Notes: a model not told the origin generated them from the sequence alone. DNA of 64,000 nt from Axinella damicornis (GCA_963931865.1 OZ007505.1:11937101-12001100); one strand, 5' to 3'. Positions 1 through 12,123 are shown, numbered from the stretch's first letter. Translations and numbers: made by a program.

Positions 1-3000
1 ACATGGCAACCACGCTCAGTCGATCGCGAGCAATGGCAACCAAAGGGAAGACACGAAATTATAACAGCACTTACAACTTTGCCAGCACCTTGAGCTTTGG
101 TATGTAAGCGTCAATGAACAACACCGATTACGGCTGTGTGGTCAGAATCTTTGTGGGCCCTTCGTATGACTGTACTGGTGACGAACTTTGAAGAGAGCGA
201 TCCAGCAATGGCGGCCGACGGCACTACAAAAGCGCTTGTATCTCCACCACGAAGGTGAATTTCAGCACCAAAATTGTACAGTGAAGACAGTGCATGATAG
301 CGATCATGACGGTGTAGTCAGAATCTTTGCAGGCCATTCCTAAGTAGTCAAACGTTAATCATTTAATTATTTACATTATCGAGGGGCAACCGCACTCCTG
401 GTAGGTGAGGTTAAACGGTACCACAAGCTATGTGTGACAGTTCGTTCCAATTATCACACATCACTTGAGTTACCATGATAGCTATAGTCTATATAGGGAA
501 GATCAGAAATTATTTAGAGTGCTCTCAAGTACCGAATACATAGCCGCGTTGCAACCCCGGTTGCGACTCGCCGTAGCGCAAGCTAAGTATTGCAATTCGT
601 TCCAATTAACGCACATGCCACGTGGCAACCAGTCGATCGCGAGCAATGGCGACCAAAAGGAAGACAAGACATTATTACAGCACTCACAACTTAGCCAGCA
701 CGGTGATTTTCGGCATGTAAGCGTCAGTGAACGACAGCGATCACGGCCATGTGGTCAGAATGTTCGTGTGCCTTTCCTAAGAACGGTACTGCCACCGGAA
801 GTCGATGGAGCGCTCGAGCAATGGCGGCCAACGGCGAGACAAAAGCGCTCATATCTCCACCACCAAGGTGAGTTTCAGCACCAAAATTGTACGGTGAGGA
901 CAGTGCATGATAGCTATCACGACGGTGTAGTCAGAATCTTTGCAGGCCATTCGTAAGTAGTCAAACGTTAATTATTTATTGATTTATCGAGGGGCAACCG
1001 CACTCCTGGTAGCCGCGATTAACCAGTAGCACAGGCTAAGTGTGACAGTTCTTTCTAATTATCACACATCACGGGAGTACCATGATAGCTATATATAGGG
1101 ATGATCAGAAATTATTTAGAGTGCTCTCAAGTACCGAATAAAACCATTCATAGCCACGTTTGCAACCCCGGTTGCGATTCGCCGTCGTAGCGCAAGCTAG
1201 TATTGTAATTCGTTCCAACTAACGCACTTGCCACGTGGCAACCACGCTCAGTCGATCGTGAGCAATGGCGACCAAAAGGAAGACAAGACATTATTACAGC
1301 ATTCACAACTTAGCCAGCACGGTGAGTAGTCTCGCGGGCCAGACGTTCGCGGCGCGCGCCCTCCCCTCCGCGCGCCGCGAATGTCTGGCCGGCGAGACTA
1401 CACGGTGAGTTTCGGCATGAAAGCGTCAGTGAACGACAGCGATCACGGCCGTGTGGTCAGAATCTTTGTTGGGCCTTCGTAAGACTGTACTGGCAACTAA
1501 CGTCAGAGAGCGATCGAGAAATGGCGGCCGACGGCACAACAAAAGCGCTTGTATCTCCACCACCAAGGTGAGTTTCAGCACCAAAATTGTACGGTCGGGA
1601 CAGTGCATGATAGCGATCATGAAGGTGTAGTCAGAATCTTCGTACGCCATTCCTATCACTCGAACAAATTATTTGCATTAATTATTCGAGAGGTTCCTGG
1701 TAGCCGCGGTTAACCAGTAGCACAAGCTAAGTGTGACAGTTCTTTCCAATTATCACACTATATATAGGGATGATCAGAAATTATTTAGAGTGCTCTCAAG
1801 TACCGAATAAAACCATTCATAGCCGCGTTGCAACCCCGGTTGCGATTCGCCGTCGTAGCGCAAGCTAGTATTGTAATTCGTTCCAATTAACGCACATGTA
1901 TTGGTTGAGAGACATGTCGCCGCGGTGTACGTAATGATTGTCAATTGTTGGACTTCACACGGCAGGAGAACTTTTGATGACAACGTTTCGATCAGGCTAT
2001 GCTGATCTTCCTCAGGTCAATACAGAGAATGCATGAGACAGGCATTATATACGTGGCAACCACGCTCAGTCGATCGCGAGCAATGGCGACCAAAAGGAAG
2101 ACAAGACATTATTACAGCACTCACAACTTAGCCAGCACGGTGAGTTTCGGCATGAAAGCGTCAGTGAACGACAGCGATTACGGCTGTGTGGTCAGAATCT
2201 TTGTGGGGCCTTCGTAAGACTGTACTGGCAACCAACGTCAGAGAGCGATCGAGCAATGGCGGCCGACGGCACAACAAAAGCGCTTGTATCTCCACCACCA
2301 AGGTGAGTTTCAGCACCAAAATTGTACGGTTGGGACAGTGCATGATAGCGATCATGAAGGTGTAGTCAGAATCTTCGTACGCCATTCCTATCACTCGAAC
2401 GAATTATTTACATTAATTATATTACATTACGCGGCACAATTTTCTCTATACCAGGAGTGTAATTAGGTTAGATCGAGGGGCAACCGCACTCCTGGTAGCC
2501 GCGTTGCAACCCCGGTTGCGACTCGCCATAGCGAAGCTAAGTAGTGCAATTAGTTCCAATTAACGCACAGGCCACGTGGCAACCACGCTCAGTCGATCGT
2601 GAGCAATGGCGACCAAAAGGAAGACAAGACATTATTACAGCTTAGCCAGCACGGTGAGTTTCGGCATGAATGACAGCGATCACACCTGTGTGGCCAGAAT
2701 CTTTGTGGGGCCTTCGTAAGAGCTGTACTGGCGACGAACTTCGAAGAGAGCGATCGAGCGATGGCGGCCGACGGCACTACAAAAGCGCTTGCATTTCCAC
2801 CACCAAGTTGAGTTTCAGCACTGAAATTGTACGGTGAGGACAGTGCATGATAGCGATCACGACGGTGTTGTCAGAATCTTTGCAGGCCATTGCTAAGTAG
2901 TCAAACGTTATTTATTTACATTATTTAGATTAGGTTAGATTATTTACACGGCACAATTTTTCCCCTACCAGGAGTGTAATATTTATTTACGCGGCACAAT

Positions 3001-3060
3001 TTTTCCCCTACCAGGAGTGTAATTACGTGGCACAATTTTTCCCCTACCAGGAGTGTAATT
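1..3060 (+). repeat. Array of about five diverged ~600-bp repeat units
   Basis: The same blocks recur in the same order: a start like GGGGCAACCGCACTCCTGGTAG (seen near 383, 990, 1693 in shortened form, and 2477), a segment with ACGCTCAGTCGATCG (near 14, 1242, 2060, 2587), a block with AAGGTGAGTTTCAGCACC (near 866, 1565, 2301), and a TTATTTACATTA tail. Spacing runs about 600 to 780 bp, the longer units carrying insertions. One insertion is the 74-bp element at 1327-1400; another is about 150 bp near 1898-2050. The array ends in three short copies of a tail reading ACAATTTTTCCCCTACCAGG (about 2948-3060). Dispersed copies at 6596, 42505 and 43076 show that the unit is a mobile repeat with ends in CACTCCTGGTAG. 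Open frames inside are incidental. Confidence 0.8.
1327..1400. mobile_element. 74-bp foldback MITE, TAGTCTCG termini, 9-bp target duplication
   Basis: A nearly perfect hairpin starts TAGTCTCGCGGGCCAGAC and ends with its reverse complement. It is flanked on both sides by CACGGTGAG (1318-1326 and 1401-1409). It lies inside a unit of the 1-3060 array; units without it read through this site, so it is a later insertion. Termini and duplication length match the elements at 3508, 12017, 18534, 30547, 55744 and 56714. Confidence 0.85.
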
Positions 3061-3088
3061 AGTGGACACAGATCAGTGTGTCCATCAG

Positions 3089-3188
3089 CTTAAGGTAGCA
3101 TTATACCTTTACCGTTAGGGTACCTTTAACCGTCGGGGCCCCGACGGTTAAAGGTACCCTAACGGTAAAGGTATAATGCTACCTTAAG
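3089..3188. repeat. Perfect 100-bp palindrome without spacer
   Basis: The 50 bases 3089-3138, beginning CTTAAGGTAGCATTATACC and ending CCGTCGGGG, are followed immediately by their exact reverse complement at 3139-3188. No mismatch or loop was found. No clear target duplication flanks it, so whether it is a minimal transposon or an inverted duplication is open. Confidence 0.95.
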
Positions 3189-3507
3189 GTTCATCCCCTG
3201 TAAATGATGTCATGTACTGCTTACGATGATCGAAGCAAGCAGTGGGTGGCCTGAACGTCATATACCAGTTATCTTGGTGTCCTTCCAACTGCCTTCGGTA
3301 ATTAATGCACAGTATTTGTATCGTAGTTCCTTTGTATATATACACACTGGGACTCACAATGGTCTATGTATGTGATGATGAGTGCTTTCCATTGCTAGTG
3401 AGAGTAATTACTCCAGCAGTAATACCACAGAATTCATAGGCTTGGTGCATTAGTGAGCATGATTGCCATTTTTTGCTATACTCAGTGACAAACATATGGT
3501 ATTCATG

Positions 3508-3587
3508 TAGTCTCGTTCCCAGTCCCACGCCCAGCTTTTCGTCGCTTGCAGGACGAAAAGCTTGGCGTGGGACTGGGAACGAGGCTA
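3508..3587. mobile_element. 80-bp TAG-family MITE with 9-bp duplication
   Basis: The termini are TAGTCTCGTTCCCAGTCC and its near complement ending GGGAACGAGGCTA. It is flanked by GTATTCATG at 3499-3507 and 3588-3596. The two arms together make one hairpin. Confidence 0.9.
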
Positions 3588-4161
3588 GTATTCATGCATC
3601 CACAGTTAGTGTATTGGAGTTGACTGTAATGGACAATTCCCCTCCAGACTGTACCCTCCTTCACCTGGGACAGTATCGCTCAACGGTTTCTTGGACCTGC
3701 ACAGATAACAAGAGTAGAGGCGAAAGTGGTCGCAGCAGCCCACGAGAAGGATGAGCATCTGGTATGGACAAATTGGCTGCACTTGTGCTTGTGATTGTGT
3801 ATCACAATTGGCTGCACTATTGTGCACCAAAGCTGGATAATGTTTGTATGCATTTTTCTCAGGATTGAGAGGGAACCAGTGTTCTCACCAGAAATTTGTT
3901 TAAGAGGGGCACATAATGAGATTCATGCTGATCAGTAATGTATTTCAAGTGGTTGTTAAAAGTAATCCATGGCTGGCAAAGGGCACATTGTGCTTTTAGA
4001 CCAGACCACAAAGGGCACATTAGAAGCTCAAAGGGCACAGTGTCCTTCCATACAGGCCTAGCGAGAACACTACATCCACAGATGGAGGTACACATGTAGC
4101 TAGGAGTTCTATCTTCAGTGAGTTAAGCACCTATGTAATAATGGTTTTACTTTTGTTCCAG

Positions 4162-6371
4162 GCCCAGTTGAATCGCTCAAAGCTGATGAAGGCAATGGCA
4201 CATCAGCGGCTGCAGGTGGTCATTACTTCTGTACACTAGCAAAATGCTTGGTAGATATTATATACCGTACATCCAACTCATACAATTCTCTCAACCATCA
4301 GTCTGAAGTGGCAAGTTTGGCGGAGGTCAGTGCAAAGAAGCAAACAGCCATTTTCACTCCTTATCTCCTTCCTGATGCTCCCTCCCTGTGTACTGGGTTG
4401 CACACCATGAAGAAGCTTCTCAAGACAGAAAAATTTGTGGTCATCATTGCAAAATCTGGTATGTGTGCTGGGAGTTAGTCAATTGCTACCAATAGCTTCG
4501 CTCGCTCAGCTACCTTCGCTCGCTCGCTACTTCCTCCTCGTTTGCCTTGCTCACCGATTGTGTCCACTTCAGCTGCTGCTCCCCGATTGCGTCCGCTTCA
4601 GCTGATGCATGCTGCCTGATTGCGTCTGCTTCAGCTGCTGCTCCCCGGTTGCATCCACCTCAGCTGCTGCTCCGCAATTGTGTCCACTTCAGCTGCTGCT
4701 CTCCGACTGCACCCGTTTCAGCTTCCCAGCCGAGTTTTGGAAGGTTCCACCCCCTGCACGAGTATTCACAGAGTTCGAGTTTCAGTATATTTAGTACGAA
4801 GGTCACGCGTCACTATAGTCTGGTCCAACCCCTAGAACATCCCTCATTCCTTACACACACACACACAAACAAAATCTTAATGTATTGCGAGACACAGATC
4901 TCAAGATCTGCTGTTTTCATTGGATAGTAATAAGAGGAATGGAAAGGGGGATGTGTGTCATACGTAGTTTGAAAGTTTGTAGTTTGTATCTCACCCAAAA
5001 GAATGCAGCTATGAATGGCTGAAACCTGAAGTAAAGCCCGCTTCCTTCCTACAATGCATCAGTCTGCAGCAGTAATAGAGGGTGAAGCGAACTGGATCAG
5101 ATATTGAGTACAAGTTTATAGGTTGACTGTTCTGTACTTTCTCTAAACAGTGCTATATCAGCGGTACCATACTCTCACGAAAGAACCCCCCCACTTTTGC
5201 CTCAATTTCCTGTATAGGGTTGAATGAGCACCCAGTGCCACCCTCTTGCACTAGCCTCGTGCCTTGTATTGATCGTGTGACAGACAATGGAGCGCATTCG
5301 TGAGATGTTCTATGCGTACCTGCAAGTAACTTTGCTTGCAGAAAGTTTCAAAAAGTCTGTATATCCATATCTATGGTGTTGGCTTTGCCTGTGAAGACGA
5401 AGATACACAGGTCCTCCACGTGGAAACGCTTGATGGCAGTGAAGAGGACGTGGTGAGCAGTGATATTGCTAGTGGCTCCAGCGATGTATATGTAATGGGA
5501 AGGCTTTGACACATCCACACTTGCTACTATGTACGTAAACAAAGTGGGCGCTCTTTCAGGGTTGAATGCAGAACACTTGAAAGAGCACACACACCCCCGT
5601 TCGGCCAGCGTGAAAGGTGCACCACCCATGGGCGCTCTGTCGTGAGATTATGGTAGTTGCAAATCAGCATTGAGAACAAGGCTACCTGTATTACTCTTAC
5701 TCTTACAGTAACTGAGATATTGGATGGCATGAAGAAAGACAGGGAGAACTATGCTGCAAGAGAGGCCATCAAATTTCTGGAGAGAGAACTGCAGAGTCGG
5801 AACAAGTTCATCAGAGCTCAGAGATCCCACGAGACACTTCACCCAGGGAAAAGAAAACCCACCAAGATGGATATCCGAGCATGGTATGAACTGTGACCAA
5901 CATTATAAGTCATTTTAGCACATCTCGCACATCTCGTGGTGGTTCTTTCCATGCTGATCACAGCTCTTTGTGTTGATGCAAGTGGGGGACAGCATGTGTC
6001 AGGAGCCCACGCACCACGAGCTCATAAGCTCTTGCATGTGTGGAGAGTTACGAATTTAAAAGACTCCCTAGCATTGCTGGCTACAGATATCATCAGTTTT
6101 TCCCTTTACTGTTATTTTCAGGCATTTCAATTGTCTCACAGACTGTGCCATCTACTTTAACCAAGTCTATGCTGACAAAGGAAGCAGGGCAGTGGCAACT
6201 CTCCTTGTGGACAACCACTTGATGAACTTTCTTGATGATCCAGAACGGCAGGGGGATCAGCTACAACTACAATTAACTGCAGCCACTCAGCAAGCCGAAG
6301 ACAGTGGAGTTGAAGTTAGCACAATGCTAAGGTTCTATACCACCTGGAAAGTGCAAAACTCCAAAAGCTAG
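4162..6371 (+). CDS. SMG5: SMG5-like nonsense-mediated decay factor, C-terminal exons (PIN-type domain)
   Basis: Four exons join in phase with GT-AG introns: 4162-4215, 4302-4458, 5709-5883 and 6122-6371 (stop TAG 6369-6371), about 211 codons. The first exon encodes a basic helix (KLMKAMAHQRLQ) and the second continues into TPYLLPDAPSLC and KFVVIIAKS. The third has EILDGMKK and AREAIKFLERELQSRNKFIR. The last ends LRFYTTWK. In known SMG5 proteins this order is the helix before the PIN domain, the PIN core keeping one acidic site (the D of PYL-PD), and a short FYK-W-type tail. SMG5 acts in the cytoplasm with SMG7 to bring phosphorylated UPF1 into mRNA decay; its PIN domain lacks the full catalytic set. 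The N-terminal 14-3-3-like and EST1 regions are not in the window: the 3 kb upstream is mostly repeats. SMG6 is the main alternative, but the helix before the domain favours SMG5. Confidence 0.78.
4490..4880 (-). mobile_element. Minisatellite-bearing repeat element, inverted copy
   Basis: On the minus strand this starts CAATACATTAAGATTTT, passes the GACTATAGTGACGCGTGACC block, then several roughly 29-bp units containing GAGCAGCAGCTGAAG, and ends in a hairpin near AGCTGAGCGAGCGAAG. The same arrangement occurs on the plus strand at 44014 and 50216, and in part at 28211. It lies in the SMG5 intron between 4459 and 5708. Confidence 0.75.
5285..5500 (-). repeat. Dispersed repeat shared with 48715-48965
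   Basis: Read on the minus strand, this stretch matches the plus strand at 48715-48965 (shared TCACTGCTCACCAC, TCTTCACTGCCATCAAGCG, CTTTCTGCAAGCAAAGTT). The 5' part (about 5500) has an open frame of roughly 40 codons in both copies, but no known protein was recognised. It lies in the SMG5 intron. Confidence 0.6.
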
Positions 6372-6595
6372 CACATGCATGTGTATCACTATATGTAAGG
6401 AGATGCCAGTAGGCTGATGAGGACTGCACAAAGATCCTCTGCATATGGACTTCCCATTAGGTTAAACATGTAGACATCCATTCTATACCCTAAAATTCAT
6501 GTTGCTTGTCCAAAAAGAATTAGATTCACTGAAACTGGCGAGTTTGCCGAATGATACTGACTAACGAATGTCCTGTACCATTAATTTTGCTTAAT

Positions 6596-7060
6596 ACAAG
6601 GGGCAACCACACTCCTGGTAGCAGCCGTTGCAACCGGTTGCAACTCGCTGGTAGTGCAAGCTGGGACAGTACAAAACCTGGACTGGACTGACCAAAACAG
6701 CTGTACACAGACCAAAACAACCGTACAAGCTATGATGGGTTGTCTCCAGATCTGTCTTAAGTGTGCTTCCTAGCCTGTTGCAGCATTGTTCCTCGATTTC
6801 TGAGAGGTCAAAGGTCACGTGCATATTTAATAAGCAACTGGAAGTCGGAGAGATCAAGAGTGCTTGAGCAATGGTGAGACAAAAGTGCTCATATCTCTAC
6901 CACCAAGGTGAGTTTCAGCACCAACTTTTTACGTTTGGGTCAGTGCATGCATGATAGTGATCACAGCGGTGTAGTCAGAATCTCTGTAGGCCAATCCTAA
7001 ATACTCAAACATTATATTAATTATCATTTATACGGCACAAGTTTTCCCATAGAGTATAGG
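6596..7060 (+). repeat. Dispersed single copy of the 1-3060 repeat unit
   Basis: It starts GGGGCAACCACACTCCTGG, contains CACCAAGGTGAGTTTCAGCACC near 6900 and ends in an ATACGGCACAAGTTTTCCC tail. This is the same block order as the array units, but more diverged. It lies just downstream of the SMG5 stop codon and may supply its 3' flank. Confidence 0.7.
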
Positions 7061-9480
7061 TGCATGTACTATGAAACAGCACCAATTATGGGTTTCATAC
7101 TTCACACAATTTATAGACATTGTCACTTTGCCTGAACATTGTCAAATGTATCCTCTACCGTTTGATAGAATGAATGGTGCAAAGCATTTGGTGTTCATGA
7201 TTTGGATAGTATTATAAAATTGTGATGAAATTCATGGGTAGTTCCGATTGTCCTAATAAAAAAAACCACTGCCAGAATACCAACAAGCATGTTGGCATTG
7301 AAATGGTTCTAGCAGAATCATCTATGCTGGCAGGGTGTAGCTACCTGGCCAAATGATGATTAGGTATGAAATATATAGCAAAACTGGGGTGTCTCGTAAT
7401 ACATACCCTGTCTCATAATTGCCTCATTAACGTATGTGATAAAAATGCAGCAAAACTGCAGTACAAAGAAAAACACTGAAACATTACCTACCACGGATTA
7501 TTAGTATTATCTTGTTAAATCTATAGCATAGTACAATATCATGTCCTGTTGATAGCTTGTTGGTTAACTTGTAACGGTTTCGTTGGGGCAGCTACTCTAC
7601 CAGGAGTGCAATTACAGAGCAATTTTTGCTTCGGAGACACAGTGCTGGATGCATACATACGTCGCTATTCGCAATGCAGTAAACTTTAATACAAACTGAT
7701 GTGTTGCACAACCAACAAGAAATACACTCCTGGTGCATATATACAAGTGTACAGGTACATGGAAGAGGAAAAAGGTCATATACAAAATATGAGACTTCAC
7801 TGCCCCGCGCAAGTGCAGCAACCTTTAATAGGGTGTCAAATGTTTTTATAGCCTGTAAGTAGATTCTCAAAAGTGATTATGGGTTTTGCTTGGCTGCTCA
7901 GGATAATGGGTACTCACTGATCCATACACAGTTTGCTGCACTCAGCCATCCCAAGTGCATACTAACTACACACACTCAGCTGTAGCTAGCTAGGTAGATA
8001 ATTGCTGAAAGAATTGGCCAAGGTGTTGTCTGTGTCCATGTATGAATGAAAATGGCCCACCTGGCTCTAAACATCAAGCCCAGACACGACCATACTGCTT
8101 TCACCATTTGGGTGAACATTCCCACCTCACCCTGACCCACCCCTTGCTGACACAGAACCTCCAAGGATATTGACGCTCACTTAAGCTGATAGCCTCATAG
8201 CTAACAGGTTTTGCAGTCATAAAGGGTCAAACAGCTGCCATGTCCTCTGCATGATTTTAGCTGATACCAAGTCGTGCCGAGACACATCAAGTCTTTTTAA
8301 AGACTCACTCGTTAACTAAAGTTTGCTGAAGTGTGTAGCATACATGCGTGTAGTAGCTAGGTCTCATAATTTGCAATGAACGTCTGACTAGATGTTGATA
8401 GTCTTGTGTTCAGTGTTGAGCAATTGTTCGCTCGAGTAAGCACAAGTTTGAAACCATCCTGTGAGTCATCCTACAGTTGAGGAAATGTAATCCTGCTCAG
8501 GACTCAATCAATGTGCATGATTGTGAATCAAAACCTGGATGTTGTAATAGTTGTTGTTGTTAGGGACTAAGGTAGCGGAGGGGATCTAATTCCACGGCCA
8601 GACATGGCATTCATGCCCTCGCATTCCCTCCGTTAGCAGTTTTTCGTAAGTGCACATGCGTGTATATCCTACCTTCGAACTTTCCAACGCTGTGCAGTTG
8701 TTAGCAAAAACTGCTCCTAGAGAGCGAAAACTGGAGCCGTGTCCAGAAATCCCTTGCAGTCCGGAAACCCCCTCTCCGTTACCTTGCATGAATTGTATGA
8801 CCAGAAAGCTACTAGCAGAAAAGGATGGCATAGTCTGTGGTATAGCAATGCCTGGAAGTATCCCACTATAGAAGGTTTCTTCTCGCAGACTGATCTGAAT
8901 GTGCAAAAGGTGGTTCTATAAAGAGTACGCATTTTATGCCACGTTTTGATCAGCATCAATAATTTCAGAAATAACAACAACGAAGTAATGGATGCTACAT
9001 CAGACCGATCTACACCGTCACTGATTTCTGTACAACTCTAGATCTCATTTCCAACCTCATCAAACTTCTGGCTTACATACATGTACACCTAACCGGCATA
9101 CCCGAATCTATGGAACGTGAAACGAAACGAAACGAAACGAAACGAAACGGAATGGAATGGAGTAGCAGTAACGCACATGCGCATCCTGTACAGCTACAAG
9201 CTGTGTGTGCGATGCTAGTTAGCTCATAGATGGGATCGTTTGTGTCCGCAGTCAGCGTGCAGCAGTTCCGAGCTTTCAAGCTTTCACTGTAGGGGCGGGA
9301 AGCTCCGAACGAGGGCGGGAAGCTCCGAACGAAGCCAGGTGACTATACCTTGCAGTTTGATAGAAGCATGCAGCTGTAGCTACCTCATCACGTCTGCATG
9401 TGTAGCTTGATAATAGCTATGTGCACAACACTCTGAAACAAGGCGCGAGACTACCTACACACGGAGGGAATCGCCGCTAG
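7061..9480. other. No gene recognised
   Basis: Only short, unrelated open frames occur. A short (GAAAC)n run lies at 9117-9150, and GGGCGGGAAGCTCCGAACGA is repeated at 9294-9332. A piece resembling the array-unit terminus (CTACCAGGAGTGCAATTA) is at 7597-7614. Confidence 0.5.
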
Positions 9481-10722
9481 GCTGGAGGTGTTGATCTCAT
9501 TCATTCTAAGTTACGACTCCTACTCTTTGCAGATGACCTGGTTCTTCTTTCTGAATCTCCTGAGGCACTCCAGTCTTCCATAAACAGCCTGTCCAAGTAC
9601 TGTCTAAAATGGAGCCTCCAAGTAAATTTAACGAAAACCAAGGTTGTCTGCTTCTCACGGCAAAGAACAACAATGTCACACAGGTTCCATTTGAGTGGAT
9701 CACCCATTACCATTGCTTCAGAATACAAATACCTGGGTGTCCTCTTGTCAGCAAATGGGTCTCTGAAGCCAGCCATTTCGATCTTGGCATCCCAGGCTAA
9801 TAAGGCCACCTTCTCCTTGATAAAGACTTTAATGCACCTCGGTCATCCTAAACCAACAACACTACTATACCTGTTTGATACATTAGTACGCCCCATTACA
9901 GAATATGGATGTGAAGTCTGGGCCTCTGACAAAGCAGAGGAAATGGAAAAAGTTCATAAACGGTTCTGTAAGTTTGCTCTTGGGCTGCCAACGTCTGCTT
10001 GCAATGCAGCAGTATATGGAGATCTTGGTAGGTGTCCCCTGGAGAACAGAAGAAAGATTGCCATGGTAAAGTATTGGTTACGTATTTCAACACACTGGGA
10101 CATCCCTCCATTATTGCAGGAAGCGTACCAGCTAAATATTTGTGAGCAGCCCAGTCAGTGGGCACAGACAGTCAAGACAGTGCTCGACAAAGCAGGGTTT
10201 TCCCATATCTGGAACAACCCAGACAGTATTCCACATGACCTATTCATTGAAAAGCTTACGCAAAGACTTTGGGACCAATATCAACAACAATGGTTAAGTG
10301 ATCTGGCCACATCCAGAAAATTGAGAACATACCGTTTGTTCGAAACAAGGCTTGAATTTGAACCATACCTCAACCTCCCAAGACATATTCGTATACAACT
10401 GGCTAGACTACGATCTAGTTCCCACTCACTAAGGATTGAAACGGGCCGATACTCCCTCCCTAAACCTACTCCACTGGAGGAACGCCTCTGTCCAAGTTGT
10501 ATCGAAATTGAGAATGAAACCCATTTTCTGATCACCTGCCGGTTGTGGCGAGGTCATTACAGAGACGAACTATTTAACTGCTGCAGATCCCTCAACAGTT
10601 CCTTTCCCCACATGAGCTCTACTGACAAGCTAACATTTATTTTGCTCTCAAAGAATGTTCATATCATTTGGCTCACAGGTGTGTTTGTGTACCAAAGTTT
10701 CTTGGTAAAGCGTAAACTTTAA
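9481..10722 (+). pseudogene. 5'-truncated non-LTR reverse transcriptase fragment
   Basis: One open frame runs from 9481, just after an in-frame TAG at 9478, to the TAA after 10722; the ATG at 9673 is internal. It begins with the RT catalytic block LLLFADDLVLLSE (both Asp present), continues with KWSLQVNLTKTKV and YKYLGVLLS (thumb side), and near the end has a Cys-rich CPSC...H...C segment at 10492-10545, typical of LINE C termini. Only the last third of a LINE ORF2 is present: no endonuclease and no RT palm start. The 3' side has a (TA)n run at 10803-10827. It was left by truncated target-primed reverse transcription (inference) and belongs to a different family from the LINE at 12.3-16.6 kb. 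Confidence 0.85.
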
Positions 10723-12007
10723 CTTTAACAAGTGTGTATTTGTATGTATTTATCTGTAGTCTTGACATATGGGTCCCCCGGCCTTCCATTGTCATTAAAA
10801 ATTTATATATATATATATATATATATTATTGACTATTAGCTCCATGGACAGTAGTCGGGGTAGTATTCGTGTATTGTCTACGGAGCTGGAGGTACCCGGC
10901 CTCGTTCCGAGCCTCGGCCGGCTTTATGCATATTGCCACGCCCACTTCCGCTGTTTCACGACTGACACAGCTAGAGCTCATTCAACAGCAAACACATAAT
11001 GCAACACAAGCACACATCATGTCATGTCTCATCCAATGGGCTGTAACCTATAGCTAGCTATCATGTCATGAGGACCATGCAGTGAATACGCCGAGGCATG
11101 GGCACCCCATGGCCAGCATTCTCCCATCACCATCACCCTGGAACGAACCATCAGATTCCTCTGGCCACTCTTTTTGGTCACATACATGCAACACATCTAG
11201 AGGGAGGGGGTAATCATGACTGTATAGCTAGCTGCACAAAATCTGCCAAAAGTCACTGTCAAGAGCTCTTAACTTTCTCGACATGACAGGCCGGTAGGAT
11301 GTCCTCAAAGAATACAACACCGCTGCACACCCGTTCGAAGTACATGCAAGTCTTTTGGGCTTGCACAGGTACCACAGAAGTCTTGTCACTCTCTCCCAGC
11401 TCCCGGTGGCATGTCTCGAAGAAAATCACACCGCTGCACACTCCTTCGAGGGCCGGGCTCTCACCACAGTCTTATCTTCGAGCACTCTCTCACAGCTAGC
11501 TGTACTACAGCTAGCTAGCTAGCTACCTACCTGTATATGTACGTAGAGGTTTCCGGAGTCCTTGCAATTTTCAGGCCAGAATGAAACACCGGAAGTCACG
11601 TGAATGCAAATTCAAATCGTAAGAGCTCGAGCGCTCTCGATCTCACATAAAAAGGCTTCGTGTGAACCAGGGCGGACAAGCGCTTACAGCAAAGACTTAC
11701 GCCGGGTCCTACAATGGTATCCTGTACACCGATCACCGGTAGATCCACAAGGCTGACTAGTAAGAAGGCGCGATTGGGCGCTTTGCGGTCGAATCACTTG
11801 CTGAAGCTGTCGAATTAACTTCCTGCGGTACAGCATTCAACTGTGAGTCATAAACGCTGCCTGGAAATGACTGAGTCTGCTAGTCTATCTACTGTACTTA
11901 GCTCGCTTGCATGACAACTTGTGTCTACTAGACGCTGATTGGTCAGAGAACTGCTGTCATGTGACTTCCGTTCTACAAATTCTGTTGCAAGATCTTTGAA
12001 AACCTCT
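10723..12007. other. Intergenic stretch with short repeats
   Basis: No coding region with family support is seen. A 34-codon open frame starts at 11714 after an A-rich TATA-like stretch (CATAAAAAGG, 11646). GCTAGC-rich tracts lie at 11510-11530. A candidate regulatory cluster is listed separately. Confidence 0.4.
11585..11620. promoter_or_regulatory. Candidate promoter element cluster
   Basis: ACCGGAAGT (ETS-type core), CACGTG (E-box) and ATGCAAAT (perfect octamer, POU-type) lie within 35 bp, and 40-60 bp further on is a TATA-like CATAAAAAGG. Such clusters are typical of animal promoters. No transcript start or target gene can be assigned from sequence; the SH2 gene lies downstream on the plus strand and the LINE on the minus strand. 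Confidence 0.3.
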
Positions 12008-12016
12008 GTACGTACG

Positions 12017-12123
12017 TAGCCTCGTTCCCAGTCCCACGCCCAGCTTTCTGTCGCTGCTTAGTACGGTAAAGCGGGGTACTAAGCAGCGACGGAAAGCTGG
12101 GCGTGGGACTGGGAACGAGGCTA
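12017..12123. mobile_element. 107-bp TAG-family MITE with 9-bp duplication
   Basis: The termini are TAGCCTCGTTCCCAGTCC and GGGAACGAGGCTA. Both sides carry GTACGTACG (12008-12016, 12124-12132), although the flank is itself a CGTA repeat, so the duplication is less certain here. The arms are almost fully complementary. Confidence 0.85.

Noticed and set aside
3705..3760. Possible extra SMG5 exon (about VEAKVVAAAHEKDEHL)
   Set aside because: Acceptor and donor look acceptable, but the peptide is too short to assign and does not clearly match a known SMG5 segment.
8586..8980. Overlapping 73- to 106-codon frames on both strands
   Set aside because: No domain, no splice context and no codon pattern; they are treated as chance frames.
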